Source of the DNA: Porphyra umbilicalis
Taxonomy: Eukaryota; Rhodophyta; Bangiophyceae; Bangiales; Bangiaceae
DNA length: 64,000 bases
Reading direction: 5' to 3'
Assembly: GCA_002049455.2 (NCBI GenBank)
Contig: KV918859.1
Coordinates: 124,001 to 188,000, forward strand
This document shows positions 22,261 through 32,935 of this stretch, in pieces (the first letter of the stretch is position 1; every line of letters begins with the position of its first letter). A program made the position numbers and the translations under genes. The notes beneath the pieces were generated by a model that saw only the letters and a program-made list of their open reading frames with translations, did no database searches and was not told the DNA's origin.

Positions 22261-25200
22261 GCTGGGGGCGGGGTGTCGAAACAGCGGTTGCGGTTCGGTC
22301 GCCGGCCGCGCATGGAGCCGCCAATGAGCCGCTTGTACACCCGCCCGCGCACGACGCGCAGCGCTGGTCGCAAGGACGAGCAGCGGCCCCGAGCGCAACG
22401 GCCAGGTCCAGGTTCTCGTCAAACTAGCCGTCAAGAAGCATGCTGCCTTCCGCGTCGAGCCGGGCAGCAGATCCGCAAAAGAGAGGGACGAGGACGGAGG
22501 GCACGCCGGTGGGTGGTGGTGGGGTGGGCGCCGTGTCGACGACGGCAGGGCATGTGCGTGGGTGGCGTGGCGGCGGGTGCCACGGCGAGGAAACCACTGG
22601 TGTCGTGTGGGCCGTCGAAGAATGTCACGGCACCGCGCCAGCAGGTGCCTCCTCCTTCTAAAATCAGGCTCTTTCGGGGGGGCGGCGGAGCGGTGCTGTC
22701 CGCAGCCTTGACTGGCCTGAAATGCCCGCATGGGGCCGTGTGACAGTGTACACTGTGAAATCGGGCCCGCTGCCCGGGGTGGGCCAGGATCAGGGCTCGT
22801 CAGGGCCGGCACTGGGGGAGAAATCCAGTCCCGTCCGGACGGAAGGACCTCCACGTTTCGTCTGGCGAGCTGAAGCGAGGCGGTGTCAACAGCCGAGTAA
22901 GAAGGCGCGCGAGGCACGTATCACCCGCCGCCTGAAATGCTCGGCACGGCCCGAAAATCTGGTGCCCTGTTTGTCTGCGGTGGCTACGTATTGGGCGATC
23001 CTAGCGCCTGCGGGGTCCCGCCAGCAGTGGGTCCACAGGCTAGTGCAGATTAGAATCCAGCTGTGCGATCAATCGGGATCAGATGGACCACACGTGGTGG
23101 CCGTCGCGGTCGTCCGAAGTCACAGGCATGCACGGACAGCGCTACGATTCGCTGTTAATTGGTTTAGAACGCTTCGAAATCAACGCTCTGCGTCCGCATA
23201 GAGGGCCTCTATGCGGATCAGGGCCGCAGATTCCCGACAGCCTCCAAACCCCATAAATGGGTATGGGACTGGAATTAGTACTCTATGTGGAAGTTCCGCA
23301 TAGCTACATTGCTGCATGTGCCGTTTTCTGCATAGAGCTGCCATGTTGCGCCACGTTAGACACGTGGACGCAATATTTGCGGAATGCGACATTGTTGGCT
23401 GTGCTCTAAGTGACAGACATCTCCAAAACGGGAACTTCCTGACAGCCCTGAACAGGCCAATGGAAGAGCAGATGTAGGTGACTATCAGGCCAATGAAAGC
23501 TCTCTTCGAGGTTGAATGGTACAATCCTCCATGCTGGAGACATCCTCATTGAAAGCGGGGGCCGGCACGGGGGGGGGGGGTACCCAGGCGTTACTGCTTA
23601 CTGCGGGAGATTTTCCTCAGGCCCAGGCCGTGTACGGCACTAAAGGTTACAGCTCTTGCGTCTCTCGCCGGACCCGCAATGCGGCTATGGCGCAACGCTT
23701 TGTGAAGCGCACTTGGGGCGCTCGTTGGCATCTCGGCACACCGTATCCATACTCGTGATGTGATGGCGGCTACAACGGTATAAAGGGCTCTCGCCAACAG
23801 CCGCCCGAAACCTCTGCACAAAATATTGCGGGGAAAACAATCATCTGATGGCTCATCAGGAGGGTTCCGCAAAAAAATGCGGGGTCCACAACACCCCAAA
23901 CAGCAATTGTGGTTCTACCCCAGTTAAGGAGCACAGCGCGGGCATCCGGTTGTCCGGGCGGTTGGGGACAGCCCGTCCCGCCGCCGCCCAGTTGGCCTCC
24001 GGCTGACAGCCGGTGGCCCCCCGCGGGTCGGCGACGGCCCCCTGCTTGGCGCGCACGCTCAATAAACCCGACAACTACGTACTCACCCCTTCGTTCAAAT
24101 TTGACAGTTTGTGAAAGTGCCTCTGTGCTGAATGTGTTCAATTGGTCGACACTGTGCACCACAGCTGGGCGCACCGGACGGATGCGCAGGCCTGCATATG
24201 CAGGAGCCCATGCCGTGGACGGTAAAGCGCACGACGAGCGTAGAGGGCACTACGTACAGGGCCGTGGCGGCCGCTGCGATCGCGGCGGGGTGGGGTGCAA
24301 CTCCACACCGCCGGTGGGGGGATTGCTGCCCCCCGGGCACGCCTAGTTAAGACCCAGTGTTCCTGCTCTTCTGGGTTTTCAAGCGAACTGCGGCCCCGGA
24401 TTGGCTCCTCCCTCAAATACGACTGCTCATTGGTCACAAGGGAGAGTGTCAGATTCTACATCCAAAGTTTCTTGAAGATTACAACGTGGACGAGGTCATC
24501 CGCTCTCATTGGGCCCGAGGGGACGTTACTGGTGTTCTTGTTTCAAGCTCCTTTCACGAAAATTGACATGCACCGAAGTGGCATCAGACCTGCTTCCGAC
24601 AGGCACGGACGAGATGCACACCACACAAGGACAAGACATCCACAAATCCAACTGCGGTCATGCTCTCCGAGCGCTCTGTGGCTCATTTTCTTGCGCTGTG
24701 CACCCTTGTGCACGAACCGTCGACTCCTGAGCACGCTCTTTGACCAGCAAACAGGTAGCCGAGGGAGCAACATCTACATACAGATGGCCAGTGTCCCTCG
24801 GGAAGTGGTTCGGAAAAAAAAAGGACTGCAGATTCTGTCTCTTCTTTCCCCGCTTGCCTAGACGAATGCACGGGGACCTGCTGGAAGCATTACATAACGC
24901 TGGCACACACCCCCGACCATCATTGCATATGAAGATGCGGGGCAGTCTTGATGCAGTAGTATGCCCACACTGTGCCTCGGAACGCGACGACAATGTTTGC
25001 TATGGTTGCCCTGTATTCGCAAAAGAGAAAAAGAACGAAAGAGTATCCGCTGGGAGGACACAGGGGTGACCAAAAGAGCATATTTGCGGATAGGGGGGAA
25101 GGATGAGCGTTGTTTCCCGCCGTGTGTTTCGGACGTACGCGCGTCCCCCCTCCCCCCCACGCCCCCCCCCCTGCACTGACCCTACACTGACCCGTGCAAC

Positions 25201-25380
25201 TACCGTACGACACAGCGTACGTCCGGTCTTTGTTTTCCTTTGCCATATTGAGCCCCACCACTGGAAGACGGCAACGGCACAGCGATCACCCGGGCGCATA
25301 CAAAATCGGCTGCGGACGACGGGCGCAGCAACGCGCGGGCAAGACGTGATCCGTCGGATCAAGTCACCGCCCACGGGTCA
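22261..25380. other. Intergenic region, transposon debris
   Basis: No gene is supported. A short palindrome CCGCATAGAGGGCCTCTATGCGG-like core lies at about 23198-23215. Related CATAGAG words recur near 23285-23335. A TATA-like GGTATAAAGG is at about 23777. The motif shared with 12195-12232 is inverted at 23905-23945. GC content swings between AT-rich and GC-rich blocks. Confidence 0.4.
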
Positions 25381-25395
25381 TCTTGGATCGTCAGG

Positions 25396-25519
25396 CACCC
25401 CTCTCACAGAGCCTTCTCAGGCCGAAATTGAGACGGGTGTCACCCCCCTCACAGGGGTCGTAGAGGCCGAAACAGGGGACGTCCCCTGTTTCGGCCTCTA
25501 CGACCTCTGTGAGAGGGGT
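25396..25519. repeat. Fold-back repeat with CCCCTCTCACAGAG ends
   Basis: The stretch begins ACCCCTCTCACAGAG and ends with its inverse CTCTGTGAGAGGGGT. The inner 75 bases form a near-perfect palindrome centred on GGGGAC/GTCCCC, with GGTCGTAGAGGCCGA in each arm. That same word occurs at the centre of the palindrome at 30140-30273. It is likely a small fold-back or snap-back transposon. Confidence 0.6.
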
Positions 25520-25865
25520 AATTCATATCGACCACTCATATTTTAGCACGTTGCAGCTTGTCTTTTCATCCCTGCCATGTAATGCTCAGACCCAGAAGAG
25601 CAGTCTTAACTAGGCGTGCGGGGGGGGGGGGGGGCGACGGCCGTCGCCCGGCCGACCGCCGTGCTCGACGCGCCGTGTCGGGCGTGCCGGGGGTCTTGGA
25701 CGGCGCCCCAGCGGCGGTCACGGCCGGCTCCCCGCCCGTCGCCGCGCACGCCGTCGTCGCCGTCGTCGGTGTGCCCGCCGCGGCTAGGGGGCGCCCGCCC
25801 CGCCGCCGCGGCTTGCGCGCCTGCCCCCGCGGCGGGCGGCAGCGCCCCACCCCCCCCCCCCCCCG

Positions 25866-27951
25866 CCAGCGTCCACGCCGCCCCCAGCGTCCACGCCGCC
25901 CCCAGCGTCCACGCCGCCCCCAGCGTCCACGCCGCCCCCAGCGTCCACGCCGCCCCCAGCGTCCACGCCGCCCCCAGCGTCCACGCCGCCCCCAGCGTCC
26001 ACGCCGCCCCCAGCGTCCACGCCGCCCCCAGCGTCCACGCCGCCCCCAGCGTCCACGCCGCCCCGCCCCCCAGCGTCCACGCCGCCCCCAGCGTCCACGC
26101 CGCCCCCAGCGTCCACGCCGCCCCCAGCGTCCACGCCGCCCCCAGCGTCCACCGCCCCGCCCCCCCCCAGCGTCCACGCCGCCCCCAGCGTCCACGCCCG
26201 CCCCCCAGCGTCCACGCCGCCCCCAGCGTCCACGCCGCCCCCAGCGTCCACGCCGCCCCCAGCGTCCACGCCCGCCCCCCAGCGTCCACGCCGCCCCCAG
26301 CGTCCACGCCGCCCCCAGCGTCCACGCCGCCCCCAGCGTCCACGCCGCCCCCAGCGTCCACGCCGCCCCCAGCGTCCACGCCGCCCCCAGCGTCCACGCC
26401 GCCCCCAGCGTCCACGCCGCCCCCAGCGTCCACGCCGCCCCCAGCGTCCACGCCCCCACGCCGCCCCCCAGCGTCCACGCCGCCCCCAGCGTCCACGCCG
26501 CCCCCAGCGTCCACGCCGCCCCCCAGCGTCCACGCCGCCCCCAGCGTCCACGCCGCCCCCAGCGTCCACGCCGCCCCCAGCGTCCACGCCGCCCCCAGCG
26601 TCCACGCCGCCCCCAGCGTCCACGCCGCCCCCAGCGTCCACGCCGCCCCCAGCGTCCACGCCGCCCCCAGCGTCCACGCCGCCCCCAGCGTCCACGCCGC
26701 CCCCAGCGTCCACGCCGCCCCCAGCGTCCACGCCGCCCCCAGCGTCCACGCCGCCCCCAGCGTCCACGCCGCCCCCAGCGTCCACGCCGCCCCCAGCGTC
26801 CACGCCGCCCCCAGCGTCCACGCCGCCCCCAGCGTCCACGCCGCCCCCAGCGTCCACGCCGCCCCCAGCGTCCACGCCGCCCCCAGCGTCCACGCCGCCC
26901 CCAGCGTCCACGCCGCCCCCAGCGTCCACGCCGCCCCCAGCGTCCACGCCGCCCCCAGCGTCCACGCCGCCCCCAGCGTCCACGCCGCCCCCAGCGTCCA
27001 CGCCGCCCCCAGCGTCCACGCCGCCCCCCCCCCCCCCCAGCGTCCACGCCGCCCCCAGCGTCCACGCCGCCCCCAGCGTCCACGCCGCCCCCAGCGTCCA
27101 CGCCGCCCCCAGCGTCCACGCCCCCCCACGCCACGCCGCCCCCAGCGTCCACGCCGCCCCCAGCGTCCACGCCGCCCCCAGCGTCCACGCCGCCCCCAGC
27201 GTCCACGCCGCCCCCAGCGTCCACGCCGCCCCCAGCGTCCACGCCGCCCCCACGCCACGCCGCCCCCAGCGTCCACGCCGCCCCCAGCGTCCACGCCGCC
27301 CCCAGCGTCCACGCCGCCCCCAGCGTCCACGCCGCCCCCCAGCGTCCACGCCGCCCCCAGCGTCCACGCCGCCCCCAGCGTCCACGCCGCCCCCAGCGTC
27401 CACGCCGCCCCCAGCGTCCACGCCGCCCCCAGCGTCCCACGCCCGCCCCCCAGCGTCCACGCCGCCCCCAGCGTCCACGCCGCCCCCAGCGTCCACGCCG
27501 CCCCCCCCCCCCCCAGCGTCCACGCCGCCCCCAGCGTCCACGCCCCCCCAGCCCACGCCGCCCCCAGCGTCCACGCCCGCCCCCCAGCGTCCACGCCGCC
27601 CCCAGCGTCCACGCCGCCCCCAGCGTCCACGCCGCCCCCAGCGTCCACGCCGCCCCCAGCGTCCACGCCGCCCCCAGCGTCCACGCCGCCCCCAGCGTCC
27701 ACGCCGCCCCCAGCGTCCACGCCGCCCCCAGCGTCCACGCCGCCCCCAGCGTCCACGCCGCCCCCAGCGTCCACGCCGCCCCCAGCGTCCACGCCGCCCC
27801 CAGCGTCCACGCCGCCCCCAGCGTCCACGCCGCCCCCCAGCGTCCACGCCGCCCCCAGCGTCCACGCCGCCCCCAGCGTCCACGCCGCCCCCAGCGTCCA
27901 CGCCGCCCCCAGCGTCCACGCCGCCCCCAGCGTCCACGCCGCCCCCAGCGT
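25866..27951. repeat. 18-bp minisatellite, about 115 units
   Basis: An array of GCGTCCACGCCGCCCCCA units spans about 2.1 kb, with a few units altered by 1-3 bases or by C runs. It follows a C15 tract. Eighteen bases are six codons, so every frame is open on both strands ([18 protein letters not shown]; minus [18 protein letters not shown]). None can be preferred from sequence alone. Indel-altered units switch the frame inside the array, which argues against selection for a protein. Confidence 0.92.
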
Positions 27952-29069
27952 CGCCGCCGCCCCCGCCGTCGCGGGCGCGGTGACCGCCATCTCGGGGAGA
28001 AGCGCCGGGACTTCCGTCACCACCCGCCGCCCATCCTACCCCCAGCGAGCGGCGCAGCTCCCCGCAACGCCGACGGCAAGAGTGGCGGCGGGTCGGTGCC
28101 GAGAGGGGGCCCGTCGGAAGCTCGGCCCGCCCCGACGCGGCGGCGGCTGCCCTTCGGTCTACACTGCGTCGACGGCAGCGGCAGCAGGAAGGGGGGACGA
28201 TCCCCGACATACCCGGGATGGCAACCGCGTCCTCGGCTAAGACGTGGTTCCACGAGATGCGCCGCGGGCGGTTGCCGAAACGCCGTAGGCGGGGGCGGCT
28301 GTGGGTGCGACGGCCCCCTCACGCCACACCCGCAGCGGGCCAGGGCAGGCGACAGTCGGCAGCGGCGGCGGCGGCGGCGGCGGCGGCGGCCCGCCGTGAC
28401 GGCGTCAGGGCAGTGACGGCGGGCGTGGCGGCAACAGCCCCGGCGGGGCGTGCCAAGGAGTGCAGGCGAGAGGGAGCAGCGCCGAACCCGGCGTCGCGAC
28501 GCTCGACGCGGGGTGAGCGGCGCCGCACGCGCCCGCCGGCTCGGCAGCGTCCCGGCCCACGGCCGGCACTGCGGGCGCCGCCGCCGCGGCTGCGGCCGTG
28601 GCCGCACGACGGCGGCGAGGGCGGGGCGGCGGGCAGAAGGCGGGGCGCCGCCGCGCGCGTGCCGCGGCCGCGTTGCCGGGCGGACACGCAGGTCATGGGG
28701 GGCGGGGGGGGGCGTGAAAGTGGGGGGGGGGGGGGGAGGGGGGGTGACACGAACGAGGTGCTCGTTGTGTGGCACATTGTCATTCCGAACACACACATGA
28801 AGAAGGGTCGCAGGGAGGTGGACACCGTCATGAACGTCCGCACCGCGGAAACGGCCAGGAGGGGGTGAGGGGGGTCGACGGCGGAGGGGGGGGGGGGGGG
28901 AGGTCACGCGCCCCGCCCCCGCCACATTGCGTTCGCTGCTCGCGGCGGCGCAGGCCGTGAATGCTGCGGGCGGGCTGGGCGCGGCGGCGGCAGTGTTGAG
29001 GGGGGGGAGGGTGTCGTAAGACAACGATGGGGCAGGAATACGTCCTGGCACCCGGTCTGAGGGCTGTGC
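27952..29069. other. GC-rich sequence with G homopolymers, coding status unclear
   Basis: Dominated by CG-rich codon-like text and G runs of 10-14 bases (for example near 28722-28745 and 28885-28900), plus a GGC run of about 10 units at 28363-28390. Both strands have open frames of several hundred codons with Arg/Pro/Ala-rich products, as expected by chance at this GC. No domain is seen. Confidence 0.4.
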
Positions 29070-29543
29070 GTGGCGTGGGGAGCGGGCGCGTCAGACGGGG
29101 ACGTGGTGGTCGTCGATGTGGGCGCCCAAGCCGTGGACACCGTGCAGCACCTCTCCGTGTTGGCAACGGGCCTGACCGTCGCGTGTGCCGTTGGGTGGAG
29201 GCTCGCGCCGGTCGTCCTCGCGACCGTCCCCGTGCTGTTTGGCTCGGCTGCCGCCGTCGCGCTCGCGGTCGGCCGGTCCACGCGTGTCGCGCAAGCGTCT
29301 TCCCCACCGCCACGTCCGCCACCAACCGCCGCTTTGCCGTCGGCTGCGTCCGCCGCCGCCGTGGCGGACGCACCCAGGCGCGGCGCCAGCGCTGCCAGCG
29401 CCTGTGGTGCGACGGGCACGCGCCCGCTTGGGGTGTCGCCGGTGCGGCCGCGGGCGAGGCAAGCGCTCAGCGCCAGCAACACCGCCGCCCCCCGACGTGG
29501 GCGCTGCAAACGGGCGGCCGAGGTACAACGGCCGCCGCGCTGA
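29070..29543 (+). CDS. Hypothetical short membrane protein
   Basis: Of the overlapping frames here, this 157-codon one has the most natural composition. An N-terminal acidic/hydrophobic part (DVVVVDVGAQAVDTVQHLSV) is followed by two hydrophobic stretches (about residues 28-43 and 46-66) that could span a membrane. An Ala/Pro/Arg-rich tail follows. It could be the 5' exon of a larger gene, or a chance frame in GC-rich DNA. No family is recognised. Confidence 0.2.
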   Translation: MAWGAGASDGDVVVVDVGAQAVDTVQHLSVLATGLTVACAVGWRLAPVVLATVPVLFGSAAAVALAVGRSTRVAQASSPPPRPPPTAALPSAASAAAVADAPRRGASAASACGATGTRPLGVSPVRPRARQALSASNTAAPRRGRCKRAAEVQRPPR

Positions 29544-29581
29544 CGGTTCGAGGGCGGGCCGGGTCCGCAGCGGCGGGTGTA

Positions 29582-30502
29582 CAGTACGTACGCAATATTA
29601 CTTGTCCACCCCTATCTGTGGCCAATGCGCACGGTTGCCGAGACCGGCCTCACACAAACCGCGCTCGCTGCTGCTGCACTACAAAGGAGCCTTTGTCGGA
29701 GAGGAAGACGAACACCCAGTGGTCGGTCCCCGACCCGCTGTTCCTCGTCCACGAGGCGTGTGTCCTTGTTGGCAGACGAGGAGAAACTTTCTTGGCAGGA
29801 GAACGAGATGACAATCCAAGGCCCTTGTCGGCCTTCTGCATCGTTTGGAAAGACAAGTGGGGGGGGGAGGGCCCTCCAGCAGTGTTGGTGCTCTCGGCAT
29901 CGTGCGATTCATCTTTTTCTGCCAGAATGGCGAAGGGGGCGTCCTGCTCCAGCAGACGGAGCCCGGGCAGCTCGCATTCACTCACCACCTGTGTCCTGCC
30001 CCTGTTTATATTGTCAGCCAGCCCGCCATACCCCCGAGTGGTGGTAGCGACGTAAGCATCCGTTCTTCGATTGTAGCTGATGGACGTTGCCATGTCGCCG
30101 TTGACCTGTGTGTTGGCGATCATCTCCTTGATCGCACCTACAGCCGTTCTCCGAAAAATCCCGCACTCCATCAGTTGCAGAAGAGCTCCAAATCGGCCTC
30201 TGCGGGGTCGTAGAGGCCGATTTGGAACTCTTTTGCAACTGATGGAGTGCGGGATTTTTGGGAGAACGGCTGTACCTGCAGAGGGGTGATGGGGGTTCTT
30301 CGACGCCCCGTCATGATGGTTCTGGTGCGTTTCTATCCACTGGTGACAAGCTGGGGGCGTTTCTTCGTAGGTCACTGAGTAAACGCTCCACGCTGAAGTC
30401 CCCAGAATGTGGCAGATCAGGGCCAGAGAGGCCGATTATCCAATCCCATTGACGACCGCAAACGCCTTTCCAGGGTGGGCAAATAATATTGGGTACGTAC
30501 TG
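29582..30502. mobile_element. DNA transposon with about 30-bp terminal inverted repeats
   Basis: The left end CAGTACGTACGCAATATTAC is matched by the inverse of the right end (CAGTACGTACCCAATATTAT), and the match continues through TTG[T/C]CCACCC. The 921-bp interior is less GC-rich than its flanks and holds a minus-strand stretch with protein-like text (AIKEMIANTQVNGDMATSIS) but no recognised transposase. CAGT-type ends suggest Tc1/mariner, but only the left side has a flanking TA, so the superfamily is open. A fold-back element is nested at 30140-30273. Confidence 0.68.
30140..30273. repeat. 134-bp near-perfect palindrome nested in the TIR element
   Basis: Arms of about 60 bp run from ACAGCCGTTCTCC to its inverse GGAGAACGGCTGT around TCTGCGGGGTCGTAGAGGC. 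The arms contain AAATCCCGCACTCCATCAGT and its inverse. The centre shares TCGTAGAGGCCGA with the fold-back at 25396-25519, so both may belong to one family. Such a perfect snap-back would form a strong cruciform or RNA hairpin. Confidence 0.8.
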
Positions 30503-32935
30503 AACGCGAGGCGCATCGGGGTCAGGGGTCTCGTCGGTGCGCCTTCGGCGGGAGCGCAACGACGGGGACCGATACACCCGCCAGACAGGCGTGGTGGCAG
30601 TGTCTGCCAGAGACGGGCAGCGCCACGACCGTGCCGCCAAACAGCACGTCGGCGTCATCCAGGGGAGGCGCCAAAGCAACAGTGCCGCCGCCATCGCAGC
30701 GGCGCGCAGCGCTCACAGCCGCGCGGTTCGGCGACACCCCAGCCGCTGCTGTTGGCATCGCTCAACGCCGCAGCAGCTGCCATCTCCCGCGCAGCTGCTG
30801 CTCTCCCCCGCGCCTCGCCCCCTCTCTGGCGCAGAGCTCACCCCTGCGCAATCCCGGCGGGGACACCCCTTCCCGCACGCACGCCCGCCCAGTGCGCGGC
30901 GGCCTCCACCCCTCGCCGCGCCGTCATCGCCGCCGCGGCTACCACCGCGCCGCGACCGCGCGTCGTCGCCGACCCCTTCCAGAAGCTCCTCGGCGGCAGC
31001 CTAGACGTCGGCGCCCCAGCCGCTGAGCGCCGCCAGTGGCGCGGCAATGACTCGCAGGGTCAACCCCGACGACCTGTCGCGCGTGCGGGAGCGGCGCCCA
31101 GTCACGGACGCGGTGTGGACGTTGGAGGTGGCGCGTCACGCAGGCGAGGGAGCGCCGCGTGCCGGCGGCAACGGCAGCGGGGGCCGCCGTCGCCGCCGTC
31201 CCCGCCGTCCCCGCCGTCGCCGTCGCCGCTGCCGCCAACGCCACCATCCCGACGCCTGCCGCCTCCCACGACCAGCGGGAGCCCCGGCGCCGTGGCGGCG
31301 GCGGCGGCGGCGGCGCCCGCCCCCGCTCCCGGCCCTCCCCCCGCCACCGACGTGGCGGCGGGGGCGTCGCACCCCCGCACGGCGACGCGCGTTGGGGGGT
31401 GGCGCCGCCGCCGACGGCGCCGCGCACGCTGCGGCCGCTGCTGCGGTCGCCTGTCGCGGGGGGGGTGGCCGCCGCCGCGCCCGCGGTTGGGCGGCTCCTC
31501 GGCACCCCCGACGGGGGATGGCGGGAATGGGGGGGGGAGGGGGGAAGCCCGACGCCTCGGGGACCCCCCTGGGGCTGGTGGCGCCCGCCCGCGGCGGCGC
31601 GGCGGCCGACTTGGTGGCGACCGACGTGCTCGTCGCGCTCCTGTGGGAAGGGAAGGGGGGGGGGGGGAGGGAGGGGGGGGTCTGCAACGCCCCGGCGGTG
31701 GGGGTGTTGTGGGACGCGGCGGGGGGGGGGGGAGTGCCGGGAGTCGATGCGCCGACGCGGGTGCCGGCGGTCGCCGTGTGGGCGCGCGTCACGCGTTGCG
31801 GGGGGGCGACCGGGCGCTCGTCCGGATCTCGGCGGCGCAAGGTGGCGCGCGGGGGTGGCCCCCCTGGCGGCGCCAGGGGGGCGCCCGTCGGCGGCTGCGA
31901 CGGGGAGCGATCGGCGGCCGCAAGGGCGCGGCCAGCGGCGGGCACGGCCGGGGAGGGGGAGCGTGCCAGCCAGCGGGGACGGCCGTCGCCGGCGCAGCTG
32001 TGCCGGCAGTCCCGGCGGCGTCGCTGCGACCCGCACGTTTGGGCGGCGTGGCCGGCGCGGTCCGGCCGTCGGCCGCCACCAACGCCGACCGCGTGGCGCC
32101 GCCAGTGGGCGTCGCGCCGGCAGTCAGAGCGCCACCGGGGCGTCGCCGGCGCGTGCGCGCCGTCGGGTGTCGTTGGGGCCCGCACCCCCGCTGGGGCCGC
32201 CCCCTCACCGCCGACAGCGACCGCAAATGGCCCCCTGTTACAGGCGCGCCTCTGGGGTGCCGCCGCTGGTGCTGCCCGCGTCGCCGCCGCCGCTTGCGGC
32301 AACCGCCGACGGCGCTGTGGCCGAGGGGACGGCGGCCCCCGGGCGGGTCGGCCGCCACCCGCGCCGGTGGCGCGCCCACCAAACGCACGGACGTTGGCGT
32401 CGGGCCGAGGGCGGTGGCGTGGGGAGGGGCGACGAACCGTGGCTGCGAGAGGTGGTTGGTCGTTGTGCGTGCGGCGACGGCGACGACGCCGCTGCCAAAG
32501 CCGACGTTGGCACCGACGTACCCACCGAGCATTGATAGTTGACGGGGGAGTGGAAGGATGGGCAGACGAGGCGTCAAAGGACAGGATGGTGGATGCGGCA
32601 GCGGTGGGGGAGAACCGCTGGCGCCATCAGCCCGACAGTCAACGTTGCCGATGCGGACGCGTTCTGGGCGAAGCTGTGCACCCCACTTGGTCGGCGCTGT
32701 GCCAGCCGGACGCTTCTGCCAAAGGACAACGTGTACGACAGAACTCCTCGCCGAGCGCACCACAACTACGAACCCCGATACATTCGCGATGCGCGCACGC
32801 GGCGCCCATTCAGACTGACGACTGCAAGCAAAGCTATCGATGCAGAGATGCAGCGAGTCGAAAAGAAACGCAAACACAAACAACACAACACAAATACAAG
32901 CCATGCAGCAGCCCAGGCGACACTGCCAAACCCGT
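30503..32935. other. GC-rich region convergent with the antiporter gene, coding unclear
   Basis: Positions 30530-32540 are extremely GC-rich with many long overlapping frames. On the plus strand, pieces with ordinary composition appear in different frames (DLVATDVLVALLWEG near 31610; PTRVPAVAVWARVTRCGG near 31755; RWLVVVRAATATTPLPKP near 32455, ending at TGA 32540), separated by G runs that could hide frameshifts. A plus-strand gene with indel errors is possible but not shown. From 32540 to 32935 the GC drops and I see nothing coding. Confidence 0.3.

Noticed and set aside
25866-27951. CRISPR-like array
   Set aside because: Units are contiguous with no spacers and the genome is eukaryotic; it is a minisatellite.
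25558-28416. Very long ORFs (over 800 codons) on both strands over the 18-bp array
   Set aside because: All frames are open because 18 is a multiple of three; indel-bearing units shift frame inside the array, so no protein is under selection.
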